Part shown: positions 17,601 to 27,486 of the stretch, piece after piece
Layout of the letters: each line of letters begins with the position of its first letter
How positions within the stretch are numbered: the first letter of the stretch is position 1
Source of the DNA: Emiliania huxleyi CCMP1516
Taxonomy: Eukaryota; Haptophyta; Isochrysidales; Noelaerhabdaceae
Reading direction: 5' to 3'
Length of the DNA: 64,000 bases
NCBI RefSeq assembly: GCF_000372725.1
Contig: NW_005197803.1
Coordinates: 379,724-443,723, forward strand
The notes under the pieces: generated by a model
The model's database searches: none
Seen by the model: only the letters and a program-made list of their open reading frames with translations
What the model was told of the DNA's origin: nothing
Translations under genes and position numbers: made by a program

Positions 17601-20363
17601 GCGCACGTCTTCCGCAGCGAGGCGCTGCGATTCATCCCCGAGCCCTACTCCGACGTGTCTCGGGTGACCATGTCAACCCCGCTGCGCGGCGCGGCGCTGT
17701 ACGTGCCGCCGCCGCCGCTGCATGCGCTGCTGCCGAGCAGCGTGGGCGACAGCGCAGTGCGCACGGCCGAGTGCTGGGCGGGCGCGGTCGCCCGTCGCGT
17801 GCTGCGCCTCCGCAAGAGCGTCCGCTCTTATCTCGAGGCTCGGCTTGCAGAGAGCTCGAGCGGCGGCGGCGGCGACGCGCAGAGCCCGCGCTTCTCGGCC
17901 GCGTCGGCCTTCTCGACGTCGCCCATCCTCGGCGCGCACTTCCGATCGGGCGACATCGTGACCGTGGTCGACGTCAGCGGCGGCACGGACAGGCAGTACT
18001 CCAACCGCGAGATGCCGAGGGCGGAGCACCTCGTCGAGGCGGCCGCGCGGCTGCTTCCGATGCTGCCGACGGCTGCCGACCGCAATGCGACGGGCCTTCC
18101 GCCGCTCGTCTATCTCGCGACCGACGACGAGGACGCGGCCGGCATCGCCGACGCTCTTGCCGGCGCGGCCAACGCGAGCGTGCGCTTCGCGGGAGGCGCG
18201 TTCCGCCACGCAATGGGCTCGCACACGACCGCATTCGCCGCGACCGGCATGAGCGATGAGCACGGGCTGCCGCTGCCGTATAACCAGGCCGCGAGCGCTG
18301 TGCGTGAGATTGGAGGCGCGGCGGAGGTCTCTGCCGCGCAGGAGAGGGTGCGCCGCGACGCGCTGCTCGACCTGTTTGCGCTCTCGCGATGCGCGGGGCT
18401 CGTGGGAGCGGCGTCGAGCACGTTTGCAGTGCTCGCTCGCCACTGGGCCGTCGGACGCGGCCACGGGCTCCTCGGTATGGTCGCGTGGACTGACTTGGAC
18501 GGCGTCGTCTCCGGTGAGCTCGCGACTGGCTTCCTGCGAGGCATGCGCCACGGCACGAAACGCATCGTCGGCAACGGCGCCGACCGCCACCAAGTCGCGC
18601 TCTCGCGCCTCCTCGGGCGGCCGCTGCTGCCGACCGACCCGCCCATCCAAATGGACGCGGCGACGGCGGTGCCGATCGTCCCTCGCGACTTGTTTTTGCA
18701 GTCGGTCGCTCCCGCGTGGCGCTCGCGGGAGCCGGTCACGGCTCACTGCGCGTGCGAGCCGACCGTTGTACCCATCAAGGGCGACACGGACAGCGACCAC
18801 CCTGCCAAGGGCTGCGACGTTGCGCTGCTCGTCAATCGAGGCAGCGCCGCGTACTATGGCGAGGTGATGAACTGGGAGGGCGCGGCCGGCTGCTGGCGGC
18901 GCGCGCGCATGCTGCCCGGCCGATCCGCGTATGCGCAGTTCCAGATCGCGACGAACGCGAGCGTCATCGGCGACGTCGCGCGCACCAACCTCAAGGAGCT
19001 CGAGCTGCGAAACTTCAAGGAGATCGGCGCCGCCTACGCCAACACCCGCGAGGCCCTCGTCGTCCGTGGCGGCTGCCGAGAGGACGAGCCCGAGAACTTC
19101 AAGGAGGACGAGATCGCCGCCTCGCGTCGCGCGCCGCTTCTGCTCCACATCGACGGCTGGCGAGGCTTGGCGCACTCGTACGCGCTCGTCGCCGCGTCCC
19201 TCGTCTCCGAGCTCGCCAGCCGGTGCGGGGTGCGCCTCTCGTGGTCCGACGCGACCTCTCCGTTTGGCAACGACCGCCATCGCTCGAGAGTGACGACGCC
19301 GCTGCCGCCAAACGTGCGCGTGCTGCCACCCGGGGAGGTCCCACCCGGCGCGGTCGTCGTGCGCATCGCGTGGCCGTACAATCTGACCGCGCCCGCCGGC
19401 GCCGCGCGGCTCCTCGTCTTTGCGACGGCGGAGCACCTCGGCTGCCCAGGCAGGATCGCCGAAGGCTCTCCTTCGTGGGGCACGCTCGCGCACGGCATGG
19501 CCGTGCCGACGCGCCTGCTCACGCCGTCTCTCTACTCACTCGAAGGCCTCGCCTCGTGCGGAGTGCCGCGGGAGCGAATCGCCCTCGCGCCGCACGGCGT
19601 GTCCCCCGCCGCCTACGCGCCGCTCGACGCGGAGCAGAGGGCGCGGCGACGCAAGAAGCGCGGCTGGGAGGGGCGCTTCGTCTTCCTGCACGTCGGCGCG
19701 GGCACGCCGAACAAGAACCTGAAGATGCTACTCCAGGCGTTTGCGTCGGTCGCACACTCGGTGGGGCGCGACGGCGGCGATCGCGACGGCGGCTGGTGGG
19801 GCGGCAACGGCACGCTGCGGCCAACCGGCAAGCAGCAGAGCCGGCCGCTGCTCGTGCTAAAAGGCCTCGAGGCGCTGTACGGCTCGAGCGCCAAGGCAAA
19901 GGAGGCGCTGCAAGCGATCAGCCCGCCGCTCTCGGTCGACGGGCCCGACGCCGACGTCGAGATCATCGGCGCGCAGCTGAGCGCGGCGGACATGGCCGCA
20001 ATGTACCAGAGCGCGGACGCGTACGTGAGCGCCTCGATGGCGGAGGCGTTCCAGCTGCCGCTCGCCGAGGCGACCGCGGCGGGCCTGCAAGTCGTCGCTC
20101 CCGCGGGCGGCGCGGCGGAGGAGATTATCGACAGCCGGCACGCGGTGCTCGCGCCGTCCATCCTCGAGCCGCGCAGCAGCGGGCGCGGCTTTGTCGTGCG
20201 CGTGGACGAGGCGGGCCTAAAGGAAGCGATGACGTTCGTGCTGACCAATCAGACGATGGCAGAGACCGCGCGCGAGCTCGGGCCGAGCTGGGCGACGGTG
20301 CGCCTCTCAGCCGAGGCCGCGGCCGACGCGGTGCTCGACGCGGCCTTCGTGGGAAGCTGGTGA
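14610..20363 (+). CDS. Fusion: sulfotransferase-like, prolyl-4-hydroxylase-like, fucosyltransferase-like, GT4 glycosyltransferase
   Basis: Single 1917-residue frame without introns; the first ATG is at 14610, and the frame is open back to 14349. Module 1 (about 65-450): GFVVHGGRVGSTALANMLGS resembles the 5'-phosphosulfate loop of sulfotransferases, then TPFVYLVREPAASLASLL. Module 2 (about 530-735): 2OG-Fe(II) oxygenase, prolyl-4-hydroxylase type, with H651 and D653 (HAWHVDSG), H707 and K717, correctly spaced. A Gly/Asn/Ala/Pro-rich linker follows. Module 3 (about 900-1300): fucosyltransferase-like, ILGAHFRSGDI at about 1107 and DLFALSRCAGLVGAASSTF at about 1253. Module 4 (about 1500-1900): GT-B fold, GT4, with FVFLHVGAGTPNKNLK (about 1690) and an E-x7-E motif in SMAEAFQLPLAEATAAG (about 1807). 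Short TPR-like helices precede modules 2 and 4. Likely role, inferred: hydroxylating and glycosylating secreted Pro-rich proteins. No signal peptide is seen. Confidence 0.85.
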   Translation: MQISPWASPMRVDAHGVHLCTLNLTVPVPFFSNLMEMGDCASRALPPVPLSELMRLLEQETPEDYWSSPRGFVVHGGRVGSTALANMLGSLPDVVALKEPEAFTDLLLSAAPSADEADSPLRSLTHAFRARALRAVAHLFFRASASLRLGATNDRAYAGRTSLVVKLSTAGTAWPSSLRLLRAAFPSTPFVYLVREPAASLASLLAPASRLELHDAPCLRWRARLPEHQLPGLLAVAGAADPLELSAEQYCAAHVHALYAAMGRQLDEDRASGGESREGGSLGRGVSLGAPLSLVIDHSDLPDAVPSRVLPHLSLRASAAETSALLRAGGLDAKDGRATAPGYAARVPSPAAARWATAYAAEAYARVLGGGGGACDDMSGAAAAALAAAQTAALAARANHTVGVGMLMHSGGVGGREPSRRCDAADDEALAASAIAELGMGRFRRGDLFGAEACWLAALKRPDGADSTRASIALNLAMLEDLLERRTRRRVLIPPRVSSAPLYPRAETLEAARAHDAARRRATEASLPSLDPAVAVYDGVLSDDLCDEIIAAFESAEGRAEHYAGSVSRGDGFVVDTEGKLTTEIDVSRSPSAVWQGVDLLLLQGVLRALADYSELNPGVDAPQQMRDEGFRLKRYLPSEPPEPPQHHAWHVDSGSSGTGCRAIAALLYLNDVPSGGETVFMRPQPVEVRPARGRLLLFPAGLGFVHAGAPPHSAAKYVASNFLSSCGEPPVEAAHFFPPLPLLNASRVHELRTRWATPPHAVRAGGGGFLRLEEAAAAAAGGENGGGGGGENGGGGGENGGGAGDAANAAPNAAPHSAPHPASSPPSSPSSPPAASTASSSQMQALAGRLNRLPSRSSTQPPSAPWADRLDAAVEAAVAEAGGDKGDDGGPEPECGAAFRSAAAAYLEASQTPPDCSTARLLIAGGDPKDFEGVGSTLMAAVYAQAQAVHSHRTLLWGPRETHPPIFRGANCSAEAASDTFGFSCYFERLGSCEWHAHVFRSEALRFIPEPYSDVSRVTMSTPLRGAALYVPPPPLHALLPSSVGDSAVRTAECWAGAVARRVLRLRKSVRSYLEARLAESSSGGGGDAQSPRFSAASAFSTSPILGAHFRSGDIVTVVDVSGGTDRQYSNREMPRAEHLVEAAARLLPMLPTAADRNATGLPPLVYLATDDEDAAGIADALAGAANASVRFAGGAFRHAMGSHTTAFAATGMSDEHGLPLPYNQAASAVREIGGAAEVSAAQERVRRDALLDLFALSRCAGLVGAASSTFAVLARHWAVGRGHGLLGMVAWTDLDGVVSGELATGFLRGMRHGTKRIVGNGADRHQVALSRLLGRPLLPTDPPIQMDAATAVPIVPRDLFLQSVAPAWRSREPVTAHCACEPTVVPIKGDTDSDHPAKGCDVALLVNRGSAAYYGEVMNWEGAAGCWRRARMLPGRSAYAQFQIATNASVIGDVARTNLKELELRNFKEIGAAYANTREALVVRGGCREDEPENFKEDEIAASRRAPLLLHIDGWRGLAHSYALVAASLVSELASRCGVRLSWSDATSPFGNDRHRSRVTTPLPPNVRVLPPGEVPPGAVVVRIAWPYNLTAPAGAARLLVFATAEHLGCPGRIAEGSPSWGTLAHGMAVPTRLLTPSLYSLEGLASCGVPRERIALAPHGVSPAAYAPLDAEQRARRRKKRGWEGRFVFLHVGAGTPNKNLKMLLQAFASVAHSVGRDGGDRDGGWWGGNGTLRPTGKQQSRPLLVLKGLEALYGSSAKAKEALQAISPPLSVDGPDADVEIIGAQLSAADMAAMYQSADAYVSASMAEAFQLPLAEATAAGLQVVAPAGGAAEEIIDSRHAVLAPSILEPRSSGRGFVVRVDEAGLKEAMTFVLTNQTMAETARELGPSWATVRLSAEAAADAVLDAAFVGSW

Positions 20364-21970
20364 GCGGCACGGAGAGGCAGGCGTCGCGTGCCCGCGCGAG
20401 AGAGCAGCGACTGGAGTACGTATGTGCAGTCGCTTGAGTACGGTCGATGGAGCACGTTGTTTGAGTACGGTCGCTCCGGCTCGTGGAGATACGTGTACAC
20501 AACGGCGAGAGGCTTGTTCTCGTTGACGTTGTTTCTGCCTCGTCCACTCCTCCGTCGAGAAACACTCCACATTGTACTGTTCTGTAAAGGTGGGCGAAAC
20601 TGAGCTTGCGCTCTACCTCTTTGTCCGGCAGCGTGCGTGAAGAGTATCCGTAAAGACTAGTTGCAAATACGGGGGTGGTGTCAACAGGACCACTTTTGAT
20701 GTTTTTTATTCCGTGTTGCTCCCAGCGCCCTCGCCCGCGCTCCCTGAGGCCATGGCCGATGCTCCTAGAAAGAGAGGTCATCTGGCTACCGCGAGAGCGA
20801 CCCAACTCGTCGACATCGTCCGATGATGGTGCCGCAAAGTCAGCCTTCGGAGGCTATCGTGGGGTCGAGCCGGCGGTGGCCGTGACATGTGGTTCCACCA
20901 CCCCTCGCAGGCTTTGCCTCTGACCGCCACCGTTCCCAGGCTGCCTAATGGGATGGAAAGGAAGGCTGGGCGAGCGTATAGAAGCGTGCTCGACCTTGTC
21001 GTGGCAGCCTGCACGGCAGCGCTGGCAGGCGCGATGAGCGTCGTGCCACCTGACCCGAGACGGGTCGCAGGCGTCGTACCGAGCGCGTCGAGACTGTGTC
21101 CTGATGCGCTCTGTACGGGTGAGTCACGTCGGCGTCAAAGGAGCGACGTGTGACCTGTCAGAGCTTGATCTCAGATCTCAGCGGCGTCGAGTCGCCTTCG
21201 GTGGCGACAGCTAGGATGCATCTCCTCCTTCGTTTTTTGCGCGATGGCCCTGAGAAGCTGGCGGTGCACGCAGGCGGACCTTGTGTGTGCACGGAACGCT
21301 TAAAAAGTGGGTGCTCTACGTCACTTTTTTTGAGTAGATAGTGCCGAGCTGGCCGTGACAGCGTTTTTGGTAGTTTTTGACCGTTTTTGCACAGACTTTT
21401 TGCAACTAGTCTAAGGGTACCTACAGTTTTTAATCCGCAGTATGCATGCAGGCCTAACGAGCGTCAGCACGTCGGGATCACGCTGCGGTGTCTGCGAGCG
21501 CTCGGACGGCAACGGAGAAGTCGACGGCACGAAGAGCGAGTCAAAGCCGAGCGCGACCGAGGGGTCGGGCCGCGGCGCGGCGAGAAGGCAGGCGACGGCG
21601 ACGGCGGCGGTGGCGGCAGTGGTGGCCGTGACACGGGAGGAGATGGATGACTTGGTGGTGGAGCTCGTCACAGTGAGGACTGAACGATGCCAGTGGCAGA
21701 GAGGACGCGCGCGCGAGGCAATGGAGCGCGGCGAACGACAGCATCGAGGAGAATGAGAGCGTGAAGCGACATATATAAAACGAGCAGAAACACAAGACAG
21801 GTCCAGGACACACAAGACAGGTCTTGGACGAGGCGCTGTGGGTGTGGAAGTGTGAACGTCTGCGCTGTGGGGGAGTTATGCCCCGGGAACAGCCCCTCCT
21901 GGCCAGAGCACGGGGGTGCGAGGGACACAACACAGTGAAAAGGGGGACAGCCCCTAGAGCGCAACTGACG
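20364..21970. other. Intergenic region, no gene recognised
   Basis: Short frames only. A few tandem motifs occur (gagtacggtcg near 20420-20475). On the minus strand, ttttatatatgtcgc near 21770 is a TATA-like sequence about 200 bp beyond the copia RNase H stop codon and could lie in a decayed LTR. Confidence 0.35.
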
Positions 21971-21973
21971 TGA

Positions 21974-22375
21974 TCATGCAAAGGTGTCGAGCTGCTTGAT
22001 CAGCTCGACAAAGACGGCGCGAGAGGCAGCCTTGGTGAGGATGTCGGCGAGCATCACCGCGCCGGGGAGGTGCTCGACAGAGACGACCTCGCGTGCGACA
22101 GGGTCACGGAGGAACTCGGCGGCGCGCAGGATGTGCTTGGTCTTCTTGAATGCGACGGGGTCGAAGGCCATGCCGACGGCGGACTTGGAGAGTCGCACTT
22201 GATGACGCTGGGGGCGTCGACAGGGATGCCGAGGTCGATCAGTAGCTCGGCGGATGAAGATAACTTCCTTGGCGGCAAAGAACTCGGCCTCGGCGCTCGA
22301 AAGCGTGACGGAGCGCTGCATCTTGGAGAACCAATGAAACAGGCACCCGTAGTAGAAGACCATCCGGGAAAAGTG
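21974..22375 (-). mobile_element. Ty1/copia retrotransposon RNase H fragment, frameshifted
   Basis: Minus-strand reading starts FYYGCLFHWFSKMQRSVTLS then SAEAEFFAAKEVIF, the copia RNase H signature (SSAEAE). It shifts frame (ELLIDLGIPVDAPSVIKCD in the second frame) and returns with KSAVGMAFDPVAFKKTKHIL to LPGAVMLADILTKAASRAVF and a stop at 21974. KTKHI and ADILTK are the usual C-terminal copia motifs. At least two compensating frameshifts and the absence of the upstream polymerase show a dead fragment. Confidence 0.85.
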
Positions 22376-22461
22376 TGGTTCTTGCCCAAAAATGCGTGTG
22401 GTTTTTGCCCATGCAGTGCATTTTCTGCATTCGCATGCATCTCCTGCATTACAACTGCATT

Positions 22462-22612
22462 GCAACATTCGATGCATTTTGCGCGTGATTGCATTTCGTT
22501 GCATATGCATTCGATGCATTTTGCGCGTGATTGCATTTCGTTGCATTCTGCATTCGATGCATTTTGTGCGTGATTGCATTTCGTTGCATTCTGCATTCGA
22601 GGGCAAGAACCT
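22462..22612 (-). repeat. A/T-richer tandem repeat, about 45-bp unit
   Basis: About 3.5 units of attcgatgcattttgcgcgt followed by gattgcatttcgttgca. It lies immediately upstream (minus sense) of the copia fragment and is compositionally unlike the neighbouring GC-rich DNA. Confidence 0.85.
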
Positions 22613-23896
22613 TAGGCAAGTGCACCACCCAGACTCCTCCCCCCTCCCCTCCCCTCCCCTCTCCCCCCCGGCGCCCCCCGCGACCGGCACCCACCGCGAG
22701 CAGCACTTCGTCCGGTCCCTCCACCTCATCTGCTGCTGCCTCATCTGCTGCTGACTCTGACCTCGCCGCCGTCGTTGCTCTTGTCCGCGCGGCCGGTCGG
22801 GGAGGGGGCTGGAGAGATGGGGAAGAGGGGGAGCTCAGGTGCACCTTTGACGACTTATTTTGCACTGTCAGCTCGGCGGACAAGCACTTGAACCGCATCT
22901 CAGTACTCAGACGGCGGTGCGGGCTGGACTGGAGGAAGATGAGAGGGTGGCGGCGAAGCGGATGCGCGGTCAGCGCAAAAGTGTCGGGTGGGAGGGCGGC
23001 GGCGGTGAGGGTGGCGGTGTGGGCGGCGGCAATGAGCGGCGGGAGTGCGGCGGCGGCAAGTTGGTTCGTGACCGCGGCGCGAGCGAGGGTAGCGAGGCGA
23101 GCGAGGGTAGCCGCCGTCGATCAACAGCGCATGCCGCCGCGAGCCGCCGCGAGTTGCAGCTAGTCCAGCGGTAGGACGTGCGGTCGAACCGAGAGTTAGC
23201 ACCGGTACGGCGAAAGTAGCCGTACCAGCAGCAGAGCAGCTGCGCTCGCCACGACGTTCGAGCGAGCACACGCGACTGGCTGTGGAGGGCGCAGGTCATG
23301 GCGGCAGCAGTGGCGGCGGGAGCCGCCGAGAGCCTACTGAGGCGCGACTACGACTGGAGAACGGCCACACCGGCATCGCGACTGTGCAGCATGGCACTCG
23401 AGCGTGCAGCGCCCGAGCGGCGGCGGCAGAAGCGGCGCGCGCGGAGGGCGGTTGAGGTCCACCCGACCGCCGAGTGGCTGCGGGCGGCCGCCCAGGAGGC
23501 ATCGGCGACTCCTCCGCCCCACCAGGAGCAGCGCGGGCGGCCAGGGAGCGCGCGCGAGCTCGCGAACTTCGAAGCAAATCTCGCCCGCGTGCGTCCCCCT
23601 GCTGTACCAAGCTCGGTGGAGGCGAGGTTTTGTAACGCGAGCTGAGCCACAGTGAAATGGAACTGGCCCTTACCATTTGATTGTTTTGGCCGTAGAGTGT
23701 TTGATTGTTCTGGGGGGGAGTGTCTGGGGGGCTATACCAGTAAATGGCCAGCACTGGCGGAGGGCCCGGAGGAAATTTCTGTCTCAGCGACGATTTCCGG
23801 CGTGCTCCACACGTGAGACCTGACTCGATGCGATCGAATCGACTCACTTACCGAACGGCGGCGCCGGCGAAGTGACTGGCACCAACAAACCACGCC
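22613..23896. other. Region between copia fragment and exonuclease gene
   Basis: A plus-strand frame 23298-23645 (115 residues, MAAAVAAGAAESLLRRDYDW) is Ala/Arg-rich and could be coding but is unrecognised. A purine run at 23711-23717 followed by tgtctgg resembles a copia polypurine tract and LTR edge in the opposite orientation. Nothing is certain. Confidence 0.3.
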
Positions 23897-26802
23897 TCAA
23901 TCCGCCGACACGTACACCCGCCGCTTGACGCCGTCCGCGTCGCCCGTCACGTAGAGCGCCTACACAGAGCACGGTGAGTGGCGGTGAGAAGAGGGGCCAG
24001 AGCTTCCCGTCTCGGCCCTGGCAGAGCGAGGCGCGCCGTCGGCCCGAGCGCGCGCGCGGCGGCGCTGCTCTGGCTGAACTGCACCATCGCGCGCCACGGC
24101 CTCTCCTTGCCTCCGGGTGCGCCGTCGCCGCCGGGCGGCCCGAGCAGGGTCACCTGCCGCACCTAAGGTGAAAGAAGGTGGAAGAAGGTAGAAGAAGGGA
24201 GGTCAGGTAAACTTCTCCACACGGAGGAGGTGGTGGGGCATGGCTATCCCTCGCGACTCCACGTCTAAGTAAGACAGGAGCCCCGCGGCATTCAGAGTGC
24301 AAGGCCGGTGCGCGTGGGCGAGCGGTGTGTGTGAGTGTTTGTGTGTTTGTGTTTGAGTTTGTGTCTTGTCTGTGTCTGTGTGTGTGCGAGCGAGCGAGCG
24401 AGCGAGATGCGTGAGCGAGGAGGGAGGACAGACCTCGCCAAAGGGGCCAAAGGCCGCGCGCAGGCTCGGCTCGCTCATCTCCGCCTGGCGGCACTCGGAC
24501 CAGCAAGATCACATCATACGAATATGATTTGAATCTGTTGTATTGTAGTCGCCTCTCCGCCTGGCGGCACTCGACCAGCAATATCATATGAACATGATAT
24601 TGCATTCTGATTATTGTATTGCATTGCCACCTGGCGGCACTCGACGAGCAGCGGCGGCGCGACCGGCAGCGCGGCGAGCGCCGCCGCCGCCGCGTGCCGC
24701 TTGCCACCCTCGTGCTCCGCCAACTGCTTCGGGCCCTTTGTAGAAAGGGGGGCGGGGGGGGTAAGGGGGGGTAAGGAGTTAGGGGGGGTAAGGGGTTAGG
24801 GGGGGGTTGGGGGGAGGGGGAGGTTAGGGGGGTTAGGGGGGGGGCGAGAACCGGAGGCGGTGAGAGCGTGGGCGGGGGTGTGGGAAGTGGAGCGGGCGGC
24901 GGAGCGGGCGGGCGGTAGCGGAGGGGGCGGAGGGGGCGGGCGGCAGCGGAGGAAGCGGAGGGGGCGGCCGATAGCGGGGAGGCGGAGGGACGGGCGGGTA
25001 ACGCACCGAGAAGCCGAGCCCGCAGCACTCGCACCGCGCGCCGCTCGGCTTCTGCTCGCGCGCCGGCCGCTTCGGCGGCGGCTCCACGCCCGCCGCCGCG
25101 CCCGCCGCGCTTGCCGCCGCGCCCGCCGCCGCGCCGCCCGGGGGGAGCGGCCGCTTCCCCTCCTCCGTCCGCGACTGCGCCGCCCTCTTGTCTGCGCCGC
25201 GTCCGCCGCTCTTGCCGCGCGCCGCTTCGGCGGCAGCCCTCTCGGCGCGCGCGGCCTTGTACTTCTCCTCCCACGCCTCGCGGCCGCCCCCGCCGGGGAA
25301 CTCGCGGAACTCTGCCGCGCGCACATCCGACAGCCGGCGCACCGCGCCTTCGAGCGCCCGCTGCGTCACCGCCGGCCACAGCGCCGCGTGAACCGCCCAG
25401 ATGTGCCACGCATCCGAGGCGGCGTAGGCGGCGGCGGCGGCCGAGAGGGGCAGCGCCGCGAACGGGCGCTCACCCGCGTTGAATACGGCGCCGAACTGAG
25501 CCTTGAGCTCGGCGAGCGCCGTGTCGGCGATCCCGCACCACTTGCTCGCCAGCCGCGGCAGCCCGGTCGGGAAGAAGAAGGGCAGCTGCTGCGCCACGCC
25601 GCCCGCGGCGGCGGTCGCAAACACCTGGTCACGGTCAGGGTCAGGGTCAGGGTCAGGGTCAGGGTCAGGGTCAGGGTCAGGATCAGGGTCAGGGTCAGGG
25701 TCAGGGTCAGGGTCAGGGTCAAGGTCAGGGTCAGGGACACCTCGGGCGGGAGATCGCCCGAGATCGCGGCATGGCTGATCTGCACGTCGACGACGCCGGC
25801 GAGCGTGATGCCGTACGCCGCGTGCAGGGCCTAGTCCCATAACCCCAGAGGATCGAACCCAATGTGAGGGTTCAGTCCCGTGGGTGGTGCGGCGCCTCCG
25901 CGTCGGCGCGGCAGTCGCAGAGGACCTTGAGGTGCTCTCGCGAGGAGAGCCACGGGCCGAGAGCGCGCTGCACGGCGGCGGCGGCGAGGGCGCCGGTGTG
26001 AATCAGCAGCACCAAATCGACCGACGGGACGTACACCTGAGCCATAATGAATTTTCAAACGAATTCATTCATTGGTCGACCGATGGGGCGTACACCTGGT
26101 TCAGGTCAGGTCAGGTCACGGTCTGATTGTGGGCGTGCGTGTCCCTGAGGACACCGCCCTCGTGTGTTCATGCCCCGTGTGTGTCCGCGAGAAGACGTGT
26201 GCAGCACTGACCTGACCTGACCTGACCTGACCTGACCTGACCTGACCTGCAATAGATCTAGTCGGAGGGGGCAAGGCGCACACCTGGATCAGATCGACGC
26301 CAAACCCACCGCCGTCGCCGCCCCCGCCCGGGTCGAGGTTGCCCTCGAGGTCGAGCGCGCAGACCGGGTTCGCCAGCAGCAAGGGAAGCACCATCTGCAA
26401 GTCGAGCGCGCGAGTGAGCAGCCGCACGCCGTGCTTCGGCGCGAACCCGCCGTCGCCACAACCCGCCGCGGCGGCGGCGGCCGCCGCCTTCGCAACCTCC
26501 GCCGCCTCCGCCGCCGCCGCCTCCGCCGCCGCCTTCGCCGCCTCCTCGGCGCGTGCCCGCTCGACGAGGAGCGCGTCGATCCGCTCCCGCGCCGCGGCGG
26601 CGCGCGCGTAGTCCTTGACCGCCACCGCGGCCTCCTCCTCCGCCTCGAGCGCCGCGACGTCCTAAACAGGGACTCGAACCTGTCCGCCTGAGTGGCCCCC
26701 CTCCTCGGGCGTGGCTGTCAGAGCTGCAGCTGCTGCCGGGTTTGAAGGTGCTGGGACAAGAGTTGGCGCAAGCCCCGCGGCGGCGCCAGTCTGCGCGGCG
26801 GC

Positions 26803-26844
<42 letters not shown>

Positions 26845-27444
26845 CACCACCAGCGGGGTGGCGACGGGTGGGCATGAGGCAAGCCTGCACGGCGAATGCG
26901 CCAACGTCAGAGGGCGGGAGGACGGTCGTGTGCAGCGCATTCAGAGCACCGCGTGAAGACGAGGGGTGCGAATGCAGTGACTACGGCGGGATGCGGCCGA
27001 GTACGGCGGAGTGCGTGTCCTCTCGCGCGCTACAAGAGTACGTATTCCGCTTCTAGGGCTTGAGATACGGGGAGGTATGGGGAGGTGTTCCGCTTCTAGG
27101 GAGGCAAGCAGGTGGTCGAGCTTGCGGGAGAGGGACGGGAGATATGGGGAGATACGGGGAGGCATGGGGAGGTGTTCCGCTTCTAGGGAGGCAAGCAGGT
27201 GGTCGAGCTTGCGGGAGAGGGACGGGAAGCGCAGTGCGCAGTCCGGGCAGCCGTGCTCGCCCTGCGCGGCGCCCGTCGGCGCCGCAGGCGCGCTGCGCCG
27301 CCGCTTGTTGCTGCTGACCGCCTTCGGCACCGCACCACCACCGCCACCGCCACCGCGTGGCGCCGCAGTCGTCAGCGGCAGAGGCGCAGAGGCGACGGGT
27401 GCCGCCGCCGCACCCGTCGTCGTCGTCGCCGCCGCCGCGCCCGT

Positions 27445-27486
<42 letters not shown>

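Noticed and set aside
15112-19493. Large minus-strand and alternate-frame ORFs across the fusion gene
   Set aside because: Arg/Ala-rich shadows of the GC-rich coding frame.
23711-23725. Copia polypurine tract and 5' edge of a 3' LTR
   Set aside because: Orientation is opposite to the RNase H fragment and no matching second LTR is seen.
26660-26700. tRNA T-arm (ggacaggttcgagtccctg reversed)
   Set aside because: No other tRNA arms upstream; the sequence sits at an exon junction of the exonuclease gene.
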